Positions 38,468-50,165 of a stretch of 64,000 bases of DNA are shown piece after piece. Origin of the DNA: Silene conica (lineage: Eukaryota; Streptophyta; Magnoliopsida; Caryophyllales; Caryophyllaceae); the NCBI GenBank assembly GCA_029255685.2, contig CM055312.2, positions 56,268,202-56,332,201 on the forward strand. The letters are read 5' to 3'. The position numbers and the translations under genes are program-made. A model generated the notes under the pieces. It was not told the origin of the DNA. It saw only the letters and a program-made list of their open reading frames with translations, and did not search any database. Position 1 is the stretch's first letter; each line of letters begins with the position of its first letter.

Positions 38468-39558
38468 ACGGTAAGGAGCTTAGAAATCGGTCCGGTACCT
38501 GGAACAAGCTCAATAGAAAACTCCACATCTCTCTCTGGCGGTATCCCTGGCAAGTCATTTGGGAACACATCTGGGTACTCACGAACAATGGCTATATCCT
38601 CAAGCTTCGGTAGCGATGGTTTAGCAGCTGTAACAACACACAGGAAGGCTTGGCAACCCTTCCTAAGAAGATGAGAAACTTTCATTGAAGAAATCACTCG
38701 GACACCCTTTTGAGGGCGAGTTCCCCTATAGGAAACACGAACTCCTGAAGAACTCCTCAAGCAGATTTTCTGGTCGCGACACTCGAAGCGAGCATGGTAT
38801 CGCGATAACCAATCCATACCGAGGATAATGTCAAACTCCTCGAGAGGAAATCTCAGTAAGTCCGCTGGAAATGTGGCTTGACCAATAATAATAGGAACAT
38901 CCCTATGGGACGAAGAGCAGGAAAACACGTCTCCAGAAGGTAAGGAAATATAAGTCTCCTCAACCAATGAAGACTCAAGAGCTAGACGGTCGGCGAACTG
39001 AGTCGATATAAATGATAAAGAAGCTCCAGTATCGAATAAAATAAGGCACTCAGCGCCAAGAACAGAAAAGATACCGGCAACAATGTCTGGATGAGCCTCT
39101 GCCTCAGCCCTAGTCATCACGAAGATCTTCCCCTTCGGCTTTCCTCCTCTGGTCGCTGCAGCAGCAGTGGCAGCCTTGCCAAGAACAGTATCCTTCTCAG
39201 GACAATCAAAGGATCTATGCCCATATCCATTACAAGTATAACACTTGTAGGCATTCTTGAAACAATCAAACCCTGGATGAAGCGGTTTACCACAACGGCG
39301 GCAAACAGTAGAAGCAGTGTCGGTGTGAAATGTGGTCTTAGCAAGCGGAGCAGAGAACCTCTCAAAACGCTTCTTCTGAGAAGAAGGCGAAGAAGTAGAA
39401 GGAACAAATGGTCTCTTCCCCTGGTACACTGATCTCTGGTGAGGTGTCACACTAGAAGTAGCAGCACGGGTCTCAGCATCTATGGCACGAATAGAACTCT
39501 CGGCCCAAATAGCATCATTATATACCTCCACAAAAGAAGTCGAATCTCGACGAACCAT
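38449..39558 (-). pseudogene. Tekay-like gag C terminus, zinc knuckle and protease
   Basis: The frame runs from 'TSFVEVYNDAIWAESS' through a cysteine-rich segment ending in the CX2CX4HX4C zinc knuckle 'CYTCNGYGHRSFDC'. Then comes an aspartic protease with 'LFDTGASLSFIS' and the conserved 'FDIILGMDWLSRYHA'. It continues to the gag/pol boundary region '[11 protein letters not shown]', after which a one-base frameshift (about 38480) sends it out of the pol frame, leaving an aberrant tail. The N-terminal gag lies in another frame (39560-40073), and the expected middle part of gag seems to be missing between them. The frame at 39117-39407 is a shadow. Confidence 0.9.
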
Positions 39559-39559
39559 G

Positions 39560-40073
39560 CTCTCGATGCGAAGTGAGCAAGTTGATTGAAACGGTCTGTG
39601 AACTCCTGAACTGACATCTTGCCTTGCTTTAAATCCATGAATTCTTTGAGTCGTTGTGATCTGAGCTCTTTAGGATAAAACCTCGTCTCGAGCTTATCCT
39701 TGAAAGCATCCCAATCGAATAGAGGATCATGAGTGAAAGTAGGTCCTGTCAACGCCCACCACCTATCGGCCTCAAGGGTAAGAAAGTGAGTGGCTAGCCG
39801 CACTCTATCCTCTCTACCCACCGAATACATAGTGAAGCTCTTTTCCATCTCTCTGAACCACTCGGTAAGAGCTACCGGATCAACCTCGCCACCATATGTC
39901 TTCACGTGGCTACGGGACATCTGAGAAGCTATCCATGAGAAACTACCAGGACGATTAGCTTCGCCGCCTGGCGGTGGAGGAGGTGGAACATTCCCTGCTT
40001 GCTGTCTCTGAGTCTCAAGCAAATGTTGAATTGTTTGCAGCACAATGTTATCAGCAGCCCTAGGTCTCACCAT
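39560..40073 (-). pseudogene. Tekay-like gag N-terminal part
   Basis: It starts at the ATG at 40071-40073, about 150 bp downstream of the PBS, as expected for gag. It shows a proline-rich stretch, then 'VALTEWFREMEKSFTMYSVG', 'WDAFKDKLETRFYPKE' and 'MDLKQGKMSVQEFTDRFNQL', all typical of Ty3/gypsy gag (retrotrans_gag). After 'AHFAS' near 39562 the frame diverges and ends out of frame at 39480. Compared with related elements, a sizeable internal segment before 'TSFVEVYNDA' is missing. The deletion plus frameshift would prevent a normal capsid protein. Confidence 0.9.
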
Positions 40074-40224
40074 CCTTCAAAGAGAAAACAAGTATTAGCT
40101 TAACAATTAGCAATCACAAATAGACTACAAAATAAGTCCTTAGATCTACCCATCTCTCATTCATTATTTGTTTATTTGGTCAAGTTAAGGTTGGGGGTCA
40201 CATGAGTGCGTCGGGAGCAATAAT

Positions 40225-40236
40225 GCTCTGATACCA
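40225..40236 (-). other. Primer-binding site for initiator tRNA-Met (Tekay-like)
   Basis: The minus strand reads TGGTATCAGAGC two bases inside the right LTR edge (40239). It establishes that the right LTR is the 5' LTR and the element is on the minus strand. Confidence 0.92.
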
Positions 40237-40238
40237 AC

Positions 40239-43171
40239 TGTAAAACCCCTCGCGAAAGCGGAAATATAAACATACAAAAGTACCAAAAATGCAGCGGAAT
40301 TTAAAACTTTTAAACTAAAACAACATGCGAGAAGTCTTAAACCGAAACAGAAACTGAAACTGAAATAAAACCAAAATAGATAAGTAACAGTTCTAAGTAT
40401 CAAAACCAATATGTACATTAGCCTGGGATGGAACATCCCTATATGCACCAAAACGAAAGTAACAACTACGAGTCCAGCTAAACGATATAAGGTAAGTCAT
40501 ATGATGACAGTAGGATCATCACTCGCTAGCTCTCGTGAACCCATCTCCAACCAGCATGTACCTACATACATGAAAACATGTACGCCACAATCAGTGGGGA
40601 GTGACTAGAGTTCTCCTAGCCACCTCTTGTGACAACACGTAACATATAGAACAATACAGAATACTCCAACATATAACAACATGTGAAGCATAACATCTCA
40701 TCATCTGATCTCATACTAACATGCGATTACAATGCACGGCTCTCAACCAACTTCATAAACAAATAGGAAGGAGAGCCGGTTTCCCTACTGGTTACCCAGT
40801 CGGGGGGTCTTTCAATCCAATTATTTATGAAACCGAACTAAGAGTCATCCAATGCCTTGGATGATTTAACCACAAACATATAAACATCAATAACCTATTA
40901 TGCATATCTGGCACTGTACCATCATCAAGGCAAGCAGATATGAAACAGCAAGTACAAAGGTTCAGAGGCGACATCTTAACGCATAACCTATGTACTAAAG
41001 CAATCAGCAAGTATAAGGTTCAGAGGCGACATCTTAACGCATAACCTATATACCAAGTTCACAATATCAAGCAAGGACTCAGAGGCGAAAACTCAACGCA
41101 TGGACCAGCTATCACCGAACACTAGACTCAGAGGCGAAAACTCAACGCATGGACTAGCATTCAATTCACTATCACAAGTAAGGAACTCAGAGGCGAAAAC
41201 TCAATGCATGTTCCCCTACCACATCACAAGATACTAGACTCAGAGGCGAAAACTCAACGCATGTTCTAGCACCAAACACCTGCACTCCGGGTAAGGTATG
41301 ACAACCTGACTGCCCCGTCGTGCAGTTGCTCTACTCGTCAGACTCAGAGGCCAGCTTAAGGCATGTCCTGACGCGATCACACATACATGTCTGGACTCAG
41401 AGGCGAAAACTCAACGCATGTCCCAGACACGACAAACAGACATGTATGGAACTCAGAGGCGAAAACTCAACGCATGTTCCCATACACGACAAACAACTCA
41501 CGTATTAAGTTCAGAGGCCAGCTTAAGGCATAACTTAATACGCATCAAAACAATATCATCCAAGTCTATGAACTACTCTATAGTTCTACCTTTAACCTCT
41601 AATCAACACTTAATCGATCCCGAGAACTAAGATGAGGGAGAGCCGGTTTCCCTTTCGGTTGCCCGACCGGGGGGTCTCTATCCTTATCCATTCCCGAACT
41701 CAATGTAATGTTGCCCATCCTCCGGGGACCTCAAATACATGTCAAAGGTACACAAAACAAGTTTCAATCAAAACCGATTAACCATTTGAAAGTTACACGC
41801 GAAAACAATTCGAAACCGCCATCAGGGATCCCCAGCCGGTCGGCAGGCAGCCGGTCGGCCGGCTGGTGGTCCCTCAGCCTACACCTTTCTTTTCAAAACC
41901 GAGAACATCACAAAGGACTCCCAGCCGGTCGGCAGGCAGCCGGTCGGCCGGCTGGGACTCCATTCCCTAGCCTTCACTATTTCGCAAACCACCCCATATG
42001 CACTCCCAGCCGGCTGGCAGGCGGCCGATCTGCCGGCTGGGCTCCCATCCTACTTACGTTCTCGCAAAACATACGCAACATACAACGACTACCAGCCGGT
42101 CGGCAGGCAGCCGGTCGGCCGGCTGGCAGTCCTAAGCCAAAATCTCAAAAACTCTTAAAACACGAAACAACCCTCCCAGCCGGTCAACCGGCGGCCGGTC
42201 GGTCGACCGGCTCAGAGAGCCTGATACGCAAAATCACCATTTTCGCCCTTTTTAATAAACTCCTAAATCGACACTCAAACTTCAAAATAGCTACCATTGA
42301 TGTTTACACAACATTAAGGATCAACCAATAGTACTAATTATCAGCAAACAAAACCAACAACAATCCTCAAACGATTAATTTCATGTATCCGTCTTAACAT
42401 ATGAAAAACTGAAATTATACTTATGAACACATAACCATATTTCCAAGCATGAATTCTTCACACAAGCATAAACCTAAACATGTTTCTAAGTCTAGTAAAC
42501 ATAAAACTTAAGTAAAATCAGAAACAAACATGAGAATCCATCAAACATGCTAATATTCACATTAAGGCCGAGTTTCTCATTATCGTCACCTTTTAAGCTT
42601 ACTCCGGCAGATGATCCTCCTCTATCACGTAACTATCGGTGTCGGGATCGTCCAGGCCAACACCTACAACATAGAGAACGGATTTTAAGTGCTTAAAACG
42701 GATTTTAAGGAAAACAGCCCGTTTTTCAAAGTCGACGAAATGAAAAATGAAAGTGATGGATGACTAGGAAATCGAACGAGGATTCCGAAAATGTACTTAC
42801 TTTTGCAATTTGAAGAACGGATGAGGGAGAAAAGCTCAAAAGAAAGGAGTATTAATGGAGGTTTGTGAAGAAAAGTTGTTTACAGTGAAAGGAGTTGTGA
42901 GGAAGGTGAATTATGACAACTTAAGGGTTTTTAGGGGTTTATGTAGTTGTCCTTTCCGTATTATGAAACGGGTTAGGAAAATAGAACGGGTATTCGTTTT
43001 ACGAGTTTAAGCCTTACCAAGTTTGTATTCGTCTTAAGGACTTGGGGTTCTTAAGACGGATCTTACTTATTAAATTAAAATCTTCCGAGATAAATTACTA
43101 AATTATTATTTTATTACTTAAAATAATTTAAAACGCTTAAATTGGATTTTACGAAAATACGGGATGTTACA
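40239..43171 (-). repeat. Tekay-like 5' LTR (2,933 bp)
   Basis: Same ends as the left LTR (TGTAAAACCCC...GGGATGTTACA). Differences seen by eye are a handful of single-base changes and one extra GC-rich unit. The tandem 'ctcagaggcgaaaactcaacgcatg' array lies at 40955-41535. The 207-residue plus-strand frame at 41708-42331 spans the GC-rich array; its repeated 'LPAGRQAAGRPAG' peptide is a by-product of the repeat. Confidence 0.93.
41829..42215. repeat. GC-rich palindromic minisatellite, five units
   Basis: Five units of the 'cagccggtcggcaggcagc...cggtcggccggctgg' type at about 41832, 41919, 42006, 42092 and 42177. This is one more than the partner LTR. Confidence 0.87.
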
Positions 43172-43176
43172 GTTAT

Positions 43177-45650
43177 TCAGATGTGGAAGTGCATGCTTGT
43201 AAAGCACACTTACAGTTGGAGTCTCTACAGGTACAACTTCAAGGGGATCCCACCAATGCAAAACTCATTGCTCAGGAAGTGGATCTCCTCAAGGAGGTTC
43301 AGTTCTGGACAAAGGCTCAAAATAGTTTCCTGCACCAAAAGGCCAAAGCTAACTGGATTGAGGAAGGGGATAGCAACACCTCCTTATTTCATAAAAGCCA
43401 TTAAAACAAGATGTATGAGGAATAAAATAGTCCAGATTGAGGATAAGAAGGGCCATCTTTGTACTGACAGGGATAACATCCAAAAAGCCTTCCTTGAGTA
43501 CTACCAAGATCTGCTTGGTAGTAATGCCCCAACAGAATGTGTGAAACATGCAGTACTACAGCATGGCTCCTTCTGTACCACAGATCATGTTGATGTCCTA
43601 AGCACTGAGTTACTAAAGAAGAGATCAAGGAGATAGTGTTTTCCATCCCACATGATAAAGCACCAGGGCCTGATGGATACACTAGTGGTTTCTTCAAAGA
43701 TGCATGGGACATAGTAGGGGATGAACTTTGCACAGCTGTTATGGATTTCTTCACTCATGGCCAGTTGCTTACCCAAATAAATGCTACTAACCTCACCCTC
43801 ATACCAAAAAATGACAGACCCACTTCTGTAAGTCAATTTAGACCTATAGCATGTTGCAATGTGATTTACAAAGTGATATCAAAATTACTCTGCAATAGAT
43901 TAGCCACTGTCCTTCCTGATATTGTTCATGAAAACCACGGGGCCTTTATCAAGGGCAGGTCCATCATGGAGAATGTCCTCATCTGTCAAGACATAATCCA
44001 TCTCTATGGCAGGAAAACAATAACCCCTAGATGTCTGTTCAAAATTGACCTCCAGAAAGCCTATGATACTATTGAATGAGGCTTTGTTGAACAACTGCTG
44101 CAAGGATTGAAGTTTCCTACTCATTTTATAGGCCTGATTATGCAGTGTGTGAAGTCCACAACATTCACATTATAACTGAATGAGAGTAACTTTGGTTATT
44201 TCAAAGGGATGAGAGGGCTTAGACAAGGGGATCCCATCTCCCCCCTCCTTTTCACCCTATGTATGGACTACCTGTCTAGACTCATCCAGTTTGCAACTAT
44301 GAGGTGGTCATTCCAGTACCATCCTTTATGCAAGAATTTGAAGCTAACACACCTCATGTTTGCAGATGACCTACTAATGTTCTGTAAAGGGACACCTGCC
44401 TCTATATGGCTGCTAATGAGAGCTTTCTCATCCTTCTCCCATGCTACTGGACTTAAACTCAATAATACAAAGTCTGAAATTTTCTTTAATGAGGTGGATG
44501 AGGAGACTAGAATTGGGCTTACTCAGGCTACTAGTTTTAGAGAAGGATCATTCCCCTTCAAATACCTGGGGGTGCCTATACAACCAGGCAAACTGACAAA
44601 GGCTGACTGTAGTTCTCTTACAGAAAAGATAACATCAAGGATTAGAGGGATTGGTGCAAAGAAACGTTCTTATGCAGGGAGGGTTACTTTAATCAATTCT
44701 GTATTAAACACACTGCACAATTACTGGGCTTAGATGATTGTGATTCCTAAAAGTGTGATTAACAGGATAAGTGCCATATGCAGAAATTATCTTTGGGCTA
44801 GCACCACAGAATTTCACAGGGTCCCCCTTGTTGCTTGGGAGAAGGTAACTCTACCTAAGGATGAAGGAGGCCTGGGCATAAAGAATGCAGAGCTTTGGAA
44901 TGTTGCAGCAGTGGGGAAACTGGTGAACTGGGTCTATAGCAAGGCAGACAGGCTTTGGATTAAGTGGATCAGTGATGTATACCTTAAAAACCAGAACTGG
45001 GTTGATTATATGCCTGCACCTGATACACCTTGGGTCTGGAAAACAATCTGCAAACTCAAAAATAGAATTAAGGATGGATTCACCTTAAACACATGAGATC
45101 ACAATCCAAAGGGATATTCCATTAAGAGCTATTACTACTGGTTATGTTAGGACCACCCTAAACAGGATTGGACTGCCATAGTGTAGAATAAGTTTAATAT
45201 TCCAAAACATTATATAATTACTTGGCTAAGGATGTAGGAAGGTATGAATACAAAGCAAAGATTGAATAGGTTTGGCTGTTGCTCTGATGATCTGTGTTTA
45301 CTATGCCAAACTCAGACTGAAACTACTGGCCATCTGTTTGAGGAATGCCAGTACACTCTAAGAATCCAATTGCTGCTGAGCCACTGGTTTGGTGCTCAGT
45401 TCCCTACTGTGTCCAATATCAGTGGTGATTCCAGGAGGTCTTTTAAATGGAAAGTAAGGGTTGCTATGATCAATGCCTTTCACTATCACATATGGTTACA
45501 AAGGAACATTGCTTGTGTCTAAGATTGCATTAACAGACCTGAAACAGTTGCTGAGAGAATAGTGTCTGAACTGAGGAGCAGACTGAAGAGTAAGCTGGAG
45601 TTAGAGGATGATCAAACTAATGCTTGGTTTAATAATTGTTGTCTTTGATA
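43177..45650 (+). pseudogene. LINE ORF2 remnant: reverse transcriptase and zinc-finger C terminus
   Basis: Frames in order: a pre-RT region ('FWTKAQNSFLHQKAKANWIE', 'EGDSNTSLFHKSH', 43300-43404); the RT fingers and palm ('DKAPGPDGYTSGFFK', 'FRPIACCNVIYKVISKLL', 'KIDLQKAYD', 43636-44079); then 'GLRQGDPISPLLF' (44215-44253) and the catalytic FADD at 44359-44370; and a C-terminal zf-RVT-like domain ('CSDDLCLLCQTQTETTGHLFEEC', about 45277-45345). Lesions include frameshifts near 43400 and 43630, a TGA after the KIDLQKAYD segment, a TAA near 44174, a TAG near 44732 and further stops near 45100-45240. RT motif order and zf-RVT identify a plant L1-clade LINE. It is not functional. Confidence 0.9.
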
Positions 45651-45697
45651 TGTAATGTTTGACCGGGGGCTTGAACCTGGGACCTCCATGTAACTTT

Positions 45698-45700
<3 letters not shown>

Positions 45701-45768
<68 letters not shown>
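45701..45768. repeat. (TA)n microsatellite in LINE 3' end
   Basis: About 34 TA dinucleotides between the LINE 3' UTR and its terminal A-run. Confidence 0.95.
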
Positions 45769-45773
<5 letters not shown>

Positions 45774-45937
45774 CTCACATTTCACCAAAAAAAAATCTCT
45801 TTCCCTTTCCCCCTCTTACCCTTTCTTGTTTCCTTTCCCTTTCCCTTTCTCTAACCAAACGCCCCCTTAAATACTTAATTCTTTCTTTCGATGATCTACC
45901 TTTAAAGGATCAAATCTATCCAAAAATTACCCTTATA

Positions 45938-46233
45938 CTCCCTCCATTCGACTCCACTTTACAAGTATTCTTTTTTCGTCCATTCAACTCCACTTTACAT
46001 GTTTTCTTATTTGGCTAAGAAAATGACTATTTTATCCTCATTAAAAATATATATTTACAAAAAATGTCATCCATATCACGCACTAATCCACCATAAAACC
46101 TCACCTTTATATATTTTTTAATATTTTTAATCTCTCATTCTCTTTCAATATGTACTTTTAATAGTTTTTTTAATCCGCTCTTTAATACCCGTGCAAAAAA
46201 GCAAACTTGCAATGTGGAATCGAATGGAGGGAG
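45938..46233. mobile_element. Stowaway-type MITE (296 bp)
   Basis: Left end CTCCCTCCATTCGACTCCACTTT. The right end is inverted: 'tggaatcgaatggagggag', ending at 46233. TA flanks at 45936-45937 and 46234-46235. A direct internal copy of 'ttcaactccactttacatg' follows the left end. Termini and TA duplication place it with Stowaway (Tc1/mariner) MITEs. No frame. Confidence 0.85.
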
Positions 46234-47254
46234 TAAAACTTAAAAGAGTGTCCAAGGGTAGTATCTAGATCTTAGTGGTGGGATTAAATCCGACCTTCAT
46301 ATATACTCGTATAAGGATATGGATCTGACCCGGATCCTAAGGATCTAGAATAATGGGATCCAGATCCTGCCCTTGGGTATAGGGTCTGGTGGATCTGGGT
46401 ACGATCCGGAATCCATTGTCATCTCTACTCTTGAGTCTTGACTCCTGAATTTTGATCCGAGTTAGGTGGTTCGAATGCCAACATTTTTTGCTTTCAAATC
46501 ATAGCTCTCCAAAAAAATAAAAAACTTGAAACAAATACCATGATTTTCTGAATTTGGAAATACAAGTTATGGTCACTTAAACTTTTTTGGATATTAGAGT
46601 AGTTTGACTAAACAAAAAGAAATAAAACGATGTCTACATGGACTACATCAAGCTAATGTAGGCCTATTTGAGCTCCTTAAGACCAGGATAAAACTCGTAT
46701 CTCTAAATAAAGTAGTTGATAATCTCTGTGATGAATGATCCTATATTACTAATCACTTTCATCATGGTGGCACGATTTGGTTAATTTGGAAGAAGCGGAA
46801 GTCTATGGTCACTTTAATTGATGTCGCAGCTCAATTTTTTATATCAAGATTAAAGATGTGTTCAATGAAAGTAAATTTTATGCCACTTTTATGTATAGTT
46901 TTTGTTAAAAATGCTAGAAATATTTTGTCTCACATTAAAAAAATAAGAAAAAAATTTTGGCTTTGTCCCACATTGGAAAAATAAGGAACTTTGGTTATCT
47001 TTATATAGTTAATACTCCTCAACTAAGTATTTGTCAATATTGAGGATAGTTTGTACTCTTTTTTCGCCGTCGTCCTGCTGGCTCGGCTCGCATGCATCGT
47101 GCAGTGGGGTCTCTTTTGTTTTGCAACTGAAATATTTTTCTTGTCTTATGTTTGACACAATAACTATTAAAATATCATAATGTGGATACAAGCTACTTAC
47201 TATAGTGTCAATCCATTAATGAACATCGAAGTTCTTTATTAAATACACTCAAAG
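46234..47254. other. Intergenic stretch with LTR-like fragments
   Basis: 46260-46427 holds 'ggatcc/agatct'-rich sequence with a hAT-MITE-like inverted end. 46890-47010 has 'tttgtcccacattggaaaaataagg' followed by TATA-like 'tttatatag', reminiscent of a small LTR, but no partner or ends can be set. No coding region recognised. Confidence 0.35.
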
Positions 47255-49648
47255 TGTAACATCCCTTATTTTCGTAAAATATATTTTTAATAAATTAAAG
47301 TATTTTTCGGAATTTAATAATATTTTATTTAAATTCGTAACTTACATTTTAGAAATATCGATTTAGTTCCGTCTTGAGATTTGTTTAATCTTGAGATGTA
47401 ATATAATTCCTTGGCATTTTCCGTAACAAATATTCCCGAACAACTTAATTAAACCCGTCTCATAATTAAACAAAAGGAGTTGTGAAAGAAGTTTCCTTCC
47501 TATTTCCCTTACAATCCATCCTCTACCGTTCTCCTCAAGCTATCAAAGAAAAAGAAACAGTGAACTCATCTTCTCCATTTTTCTTATTCTCAAGTTCACT
47601 AAAATCATCATCCCGAACTCATTTCAACTCGGATCGAGGTAAGGTTTCTTCCTACGCGTTCCTCTCGTCGTCGCCGTCACATCTATCACTTTCAATTCTT
47701 AAATCGCTATACTTGTTTTCCGGGCTGTTTTGGCTCAATCTCGAATTTACCCTTTTTAATCCGTGTTTCATGCTTTTAGGCATTGACTTGGAGAACCCGG
47801 ACGTGGACTCATACGTTGTGGAAGAGGAGTCGGAGGTCTAAGCAAAGAAAACAGGTGACAATAATGAGAAACTCGGCCTATGTCATAAATTAGCATTTCT
47901 ATGTGATTTTTGGATGTTTAATGTGTTGGCTAGGTTGTTGATAGTAATTTAAGAACATGAGCATGCTTAGAATCTGATTTGTATGCTTTTAATATGATTC
48001 CATTCACATGTTTGGTGTTTTATATGTTCAAGTATGGTTCATATGAAATATGATGAAATTATGGTGTTGAATATGGAATTGATGTATATGTGGATTTAAG
48101 TTAATGGGTATGTATGCTAAAGATGTATTTCTTGCTGGGTAACATGAATTTGTAGTGGAAATCATGATTTGGGTTGTGTCTTAAGGGATCTGAATATGTT
48201 TCAATATGGTGAAATGCGTATCGTGGGGACAGGGGGTTCCCAGCCGGTCGGCGATCGGCGGCCAACTGACTGGCTGAGGACCCGTCATAGTGTATTGTTA
48301 TTTTGAGCAGGAATTTGTGAGTGGGGCTCCCAGCCGGGTGGCCGGCCGCCGATCCACCGGTTGAGAGACTCGTATGGTTGTAGTAAGAGTTTTTCGGCAT
48401 GGTTGTGGAGTGGGACTCCTAGCTGTTTGGCCGGCGGCCTGTGGGCCGGCTAAGAGCCCCTACTCCTTTGAAAAATTTAGAGAAAAGGTTGAGAAGGGAT
48501 TCCCAGCCGGGTGGCCGGCAGCCGGTCCACCGGCTGAGGACCCTTTCCCCTTCAGATGTTTTGTAATGGCTGCATTAGGGAAACAGACTCCCAGCCGGCC
48601 GACCGACGGACGGTCTGCCAGCCGGCTGAGGGCCATGTTTCCATTGAAAAGTGTTTAACTTGTGATCGGTTACTCCGGTTTGATTGATTCTTCTTCCATG
48701 TGACTTGTATGCTTGTAAGCTATTATATGTTAGACTGTAATCTAGTGGAAAGACTAAGTCATAGTTTGGATGTGGTGCGTATTGGAAATATGTCTGAGTC
48801 GGGACCTCTAGAGTACAATATATTTCTTTGTATGCTGCGTATCAAACTATGTCTGAGTCGGGACCTCTAGTTGGATACTTGTGTGTATGTCGCGTAACGG
48901 ATATGTCTGAGTCGGGACCTCTGAGCCGTTACGGGTATGGTTGATGTATTGGGATATGTCTGAGTCGGGACCGGTATTCCTTTGTGAGTTTGTATGACCG
49001 GTGGATCATGTCTGAGTTAGGACCTCTGATTCATTCGAAGAGTATTGGTTATGTCTGAGTCGGGACCTCTGAACCAATACTAGCTGATTGTATCTTTTTA
49101 TGCCTGTCATTGTTAAACATATGTTTAGATATGCCTGAGTTGCGGTATTTGATCTAATTACATGAGCATGTTAAGAAAAGGATTTATGAATGATTACTTC
49201 ACATGACTATATTTATGTTGGAGTATGATAACTGTTTATATGTGGTTATATGTTATATGTTTGACAATAGGTGGCTAGGAGCATCTCTAGTCACTTCCCA
49301 CTGACTGTGGCGCACATGTTTCATGTGTGTAGGTTGGTGATTTGCTGGGCAGGGGTGGTTTTGCATGAGGCTAGCGAGCGATGATCCTTCATCGATGACA
49401 TTACCTTATTCGTTAGCTAGACCTTAGATTTTGGTTTAAACAGTTTTGTACCTGTAGGGATATGTTATCCCGGGCTGTGATTTTGTACTTATGATTTAAT
49501 ACTTAATTTTGTTCTTTTATTTCTGCATTTCAGTTATGTAATAATTTCACCTCGCATGTTAGTTATGTTATCTTAAAAAGTTTAAATTTCGCTGCATTTT
49601 TAGTATGTTGTGTGTTTATTTTCCGCTATCGCGAGGTGGGGTTTTACA
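47255..49648 (+). mobile_element. Chromovirus-type solo LTR, plus orientation
   Basis: It starts TGTAACATCCCTTATTTTCG and ends GCGAGGTGGGGTTTTACA, with target duplication CAAAG at 47250-47254 and 49649-49653. It is the inverted relative of the 26365/40239 LTRs. It shares the GC-rich array (48236-48640), the 'gtctgagtcgggacctct' array (48780-49080) and the 'cacttcccactgactgtggcg' block (49291-49311). No internal sequence, so it is a solo LTR. A short frame, 47482-47841, ending 'GIDLENPDVDSYVVEEESEV' corresponds to the LTR region that in other copies reads towards the internal part; it is not convincing as a gene. Confidence 0.9.
48236..48640. repeat. GC-rich palindromic minisatellite in solo LTR
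   Basis: Five diverged 'cccagccgg..ggccggc' units at about 48238, 48330, 48418, 48502 and 48590, spaced about 85-92 bp. The spacing matches the chromovirus LTRs, while the unit sequences have drifted more. Confidence 0.8.
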
Positions 49649-49653
49649 CAAAG

Positions 49654-49934
49654 TAGTTGTCAGATCTCCAATATCAAATATACACAATCTCCGTGTAATG
49701 TCTTGCCTTTAATAAATTTACACGAGTGAGTTTCAACGGTTATATTTTTTTCTTAGGACGATAAACTTCAGATTTATCAAAATGAGTATAATAAGAACCT
49801 AAATGGCCCTAATTGTCACATCTTATTCATGTCAACTTTCTTAGTATGCTCATATTTCAAGGCAATATTTCATAAAAATAAAATGTGTCTCAATCACTTA
49901 TCATATACTACATTTTAGTTGAATATATTTCTTA
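49654..49934. other. Unassigned AT-rich spacer
   Basis: No gene or bounded repeat recognised between the solo LTR and the Helitron end. Confidence 0.4.
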
Positions 49935-50165
49935 CTAGCTTAGAACCCGTGCAAAATTGCACGGGCATGTATAAAAATTATATAAATTGTCATTTGAAAT
50001 TTATAACCTTAGTATCATTCAATATTATAGTATGAATGTAAACATTTTGCACATTCAAATTAAAGTACAATATTGAATTGCGATTCAACATTTATAATTC
50101 TCCTAACATTCAGATAAAATTCATATATAATTGGCATAATAATCGGTCAATATTTTTTATGCACG

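Larger units (their letters stand above)
26365..43171 (-). mobile_element. Tekay-like (chromovirus) Ty3/gypsy retrotransposon with nested insertions
   Basis: A 16.8-kb unit bounded by LTRs 26365-29210 and 40239-43171, with target duplication GTTAT at 26360-26364 and 43172-43176. Minus-strand orientation is set by the primer-binding site complementary to initiator tRNA-Met (40225-40236) next to the right LTR, and by a GTTGGGGTGAT-type polypurine tract next to the left LTR (29211-29226). Internal order on the minus strand is gag, zinc knuckle, protease, RT, RNase H, integrase and chromodomain, as in chromoviruses. Foreign LTR-element sequence (29688-36120) splits the integrase C-terminal region from the chromodomain. 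The two LTRs are nearly identical by eye apart from one repeat unit, so the insertion is recent. Confidence 0.93.
26343..45795 (+). mobile_element. 5'-truncated L1-type LINE, split by a gypsy element
   Basis: The LINE occupies 26343-26364 and 43177-45795 (plus the duplicated GTTAT). Its 3' end has a (TA)n run (45701-45768) and a terminal A-run (45787-45795). A target duplication TCTCTTTC lies at 26335-26342 and 45796-45803. Only the distal part of ORF2 remains: no ORF1 and no endonuclease, the usual result of incomplete target-primed reverse transcription. The chromovirus inserted only 22 bp into the truncated copy. Confidence 0.82.
25894..45867. mobile_element. Harbinger-type MITE split by nested insertions
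   Basis: The left terminus is AGGGGCGTTTGGTTAG at 25894. The right terminus, read inverted, is AGGGGGCGTTTGGTTAG, ending at 45867. The pair is flanked by TAA at 25891-25893 and 45868-45870. The subterminal sequence is complementary (AAAGGGAAA on the left, TTTCCCTTTCCC on the right). Only 25894-26342 and about 45804-45867 belong to it. Everything between is a LINE with a chromovirus inside it. The left part also contains CCACCA-rich sequence at 26085-26220. Another GTTTGGTT-like inverted motif (26301-26316) leaves some doubt about its original right half. Confidence 0.65.

Noticed and set aside
37525..38674. Plus-strand frames of up to 177 residues
   Set aside because: They are antisense shadows of the chromovirus pol, whose minus-strand frame contains all RT, RNase H and integrase motifs.
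41708..42331. 207-residue frame with repeated 'LPAGRQAAGRPAG' peptide
   Set aside because: Its coding look comes from a GC-rich LTR minisatellite. The sister LTR has a shorter version and diverged relatives do not keep the frame.
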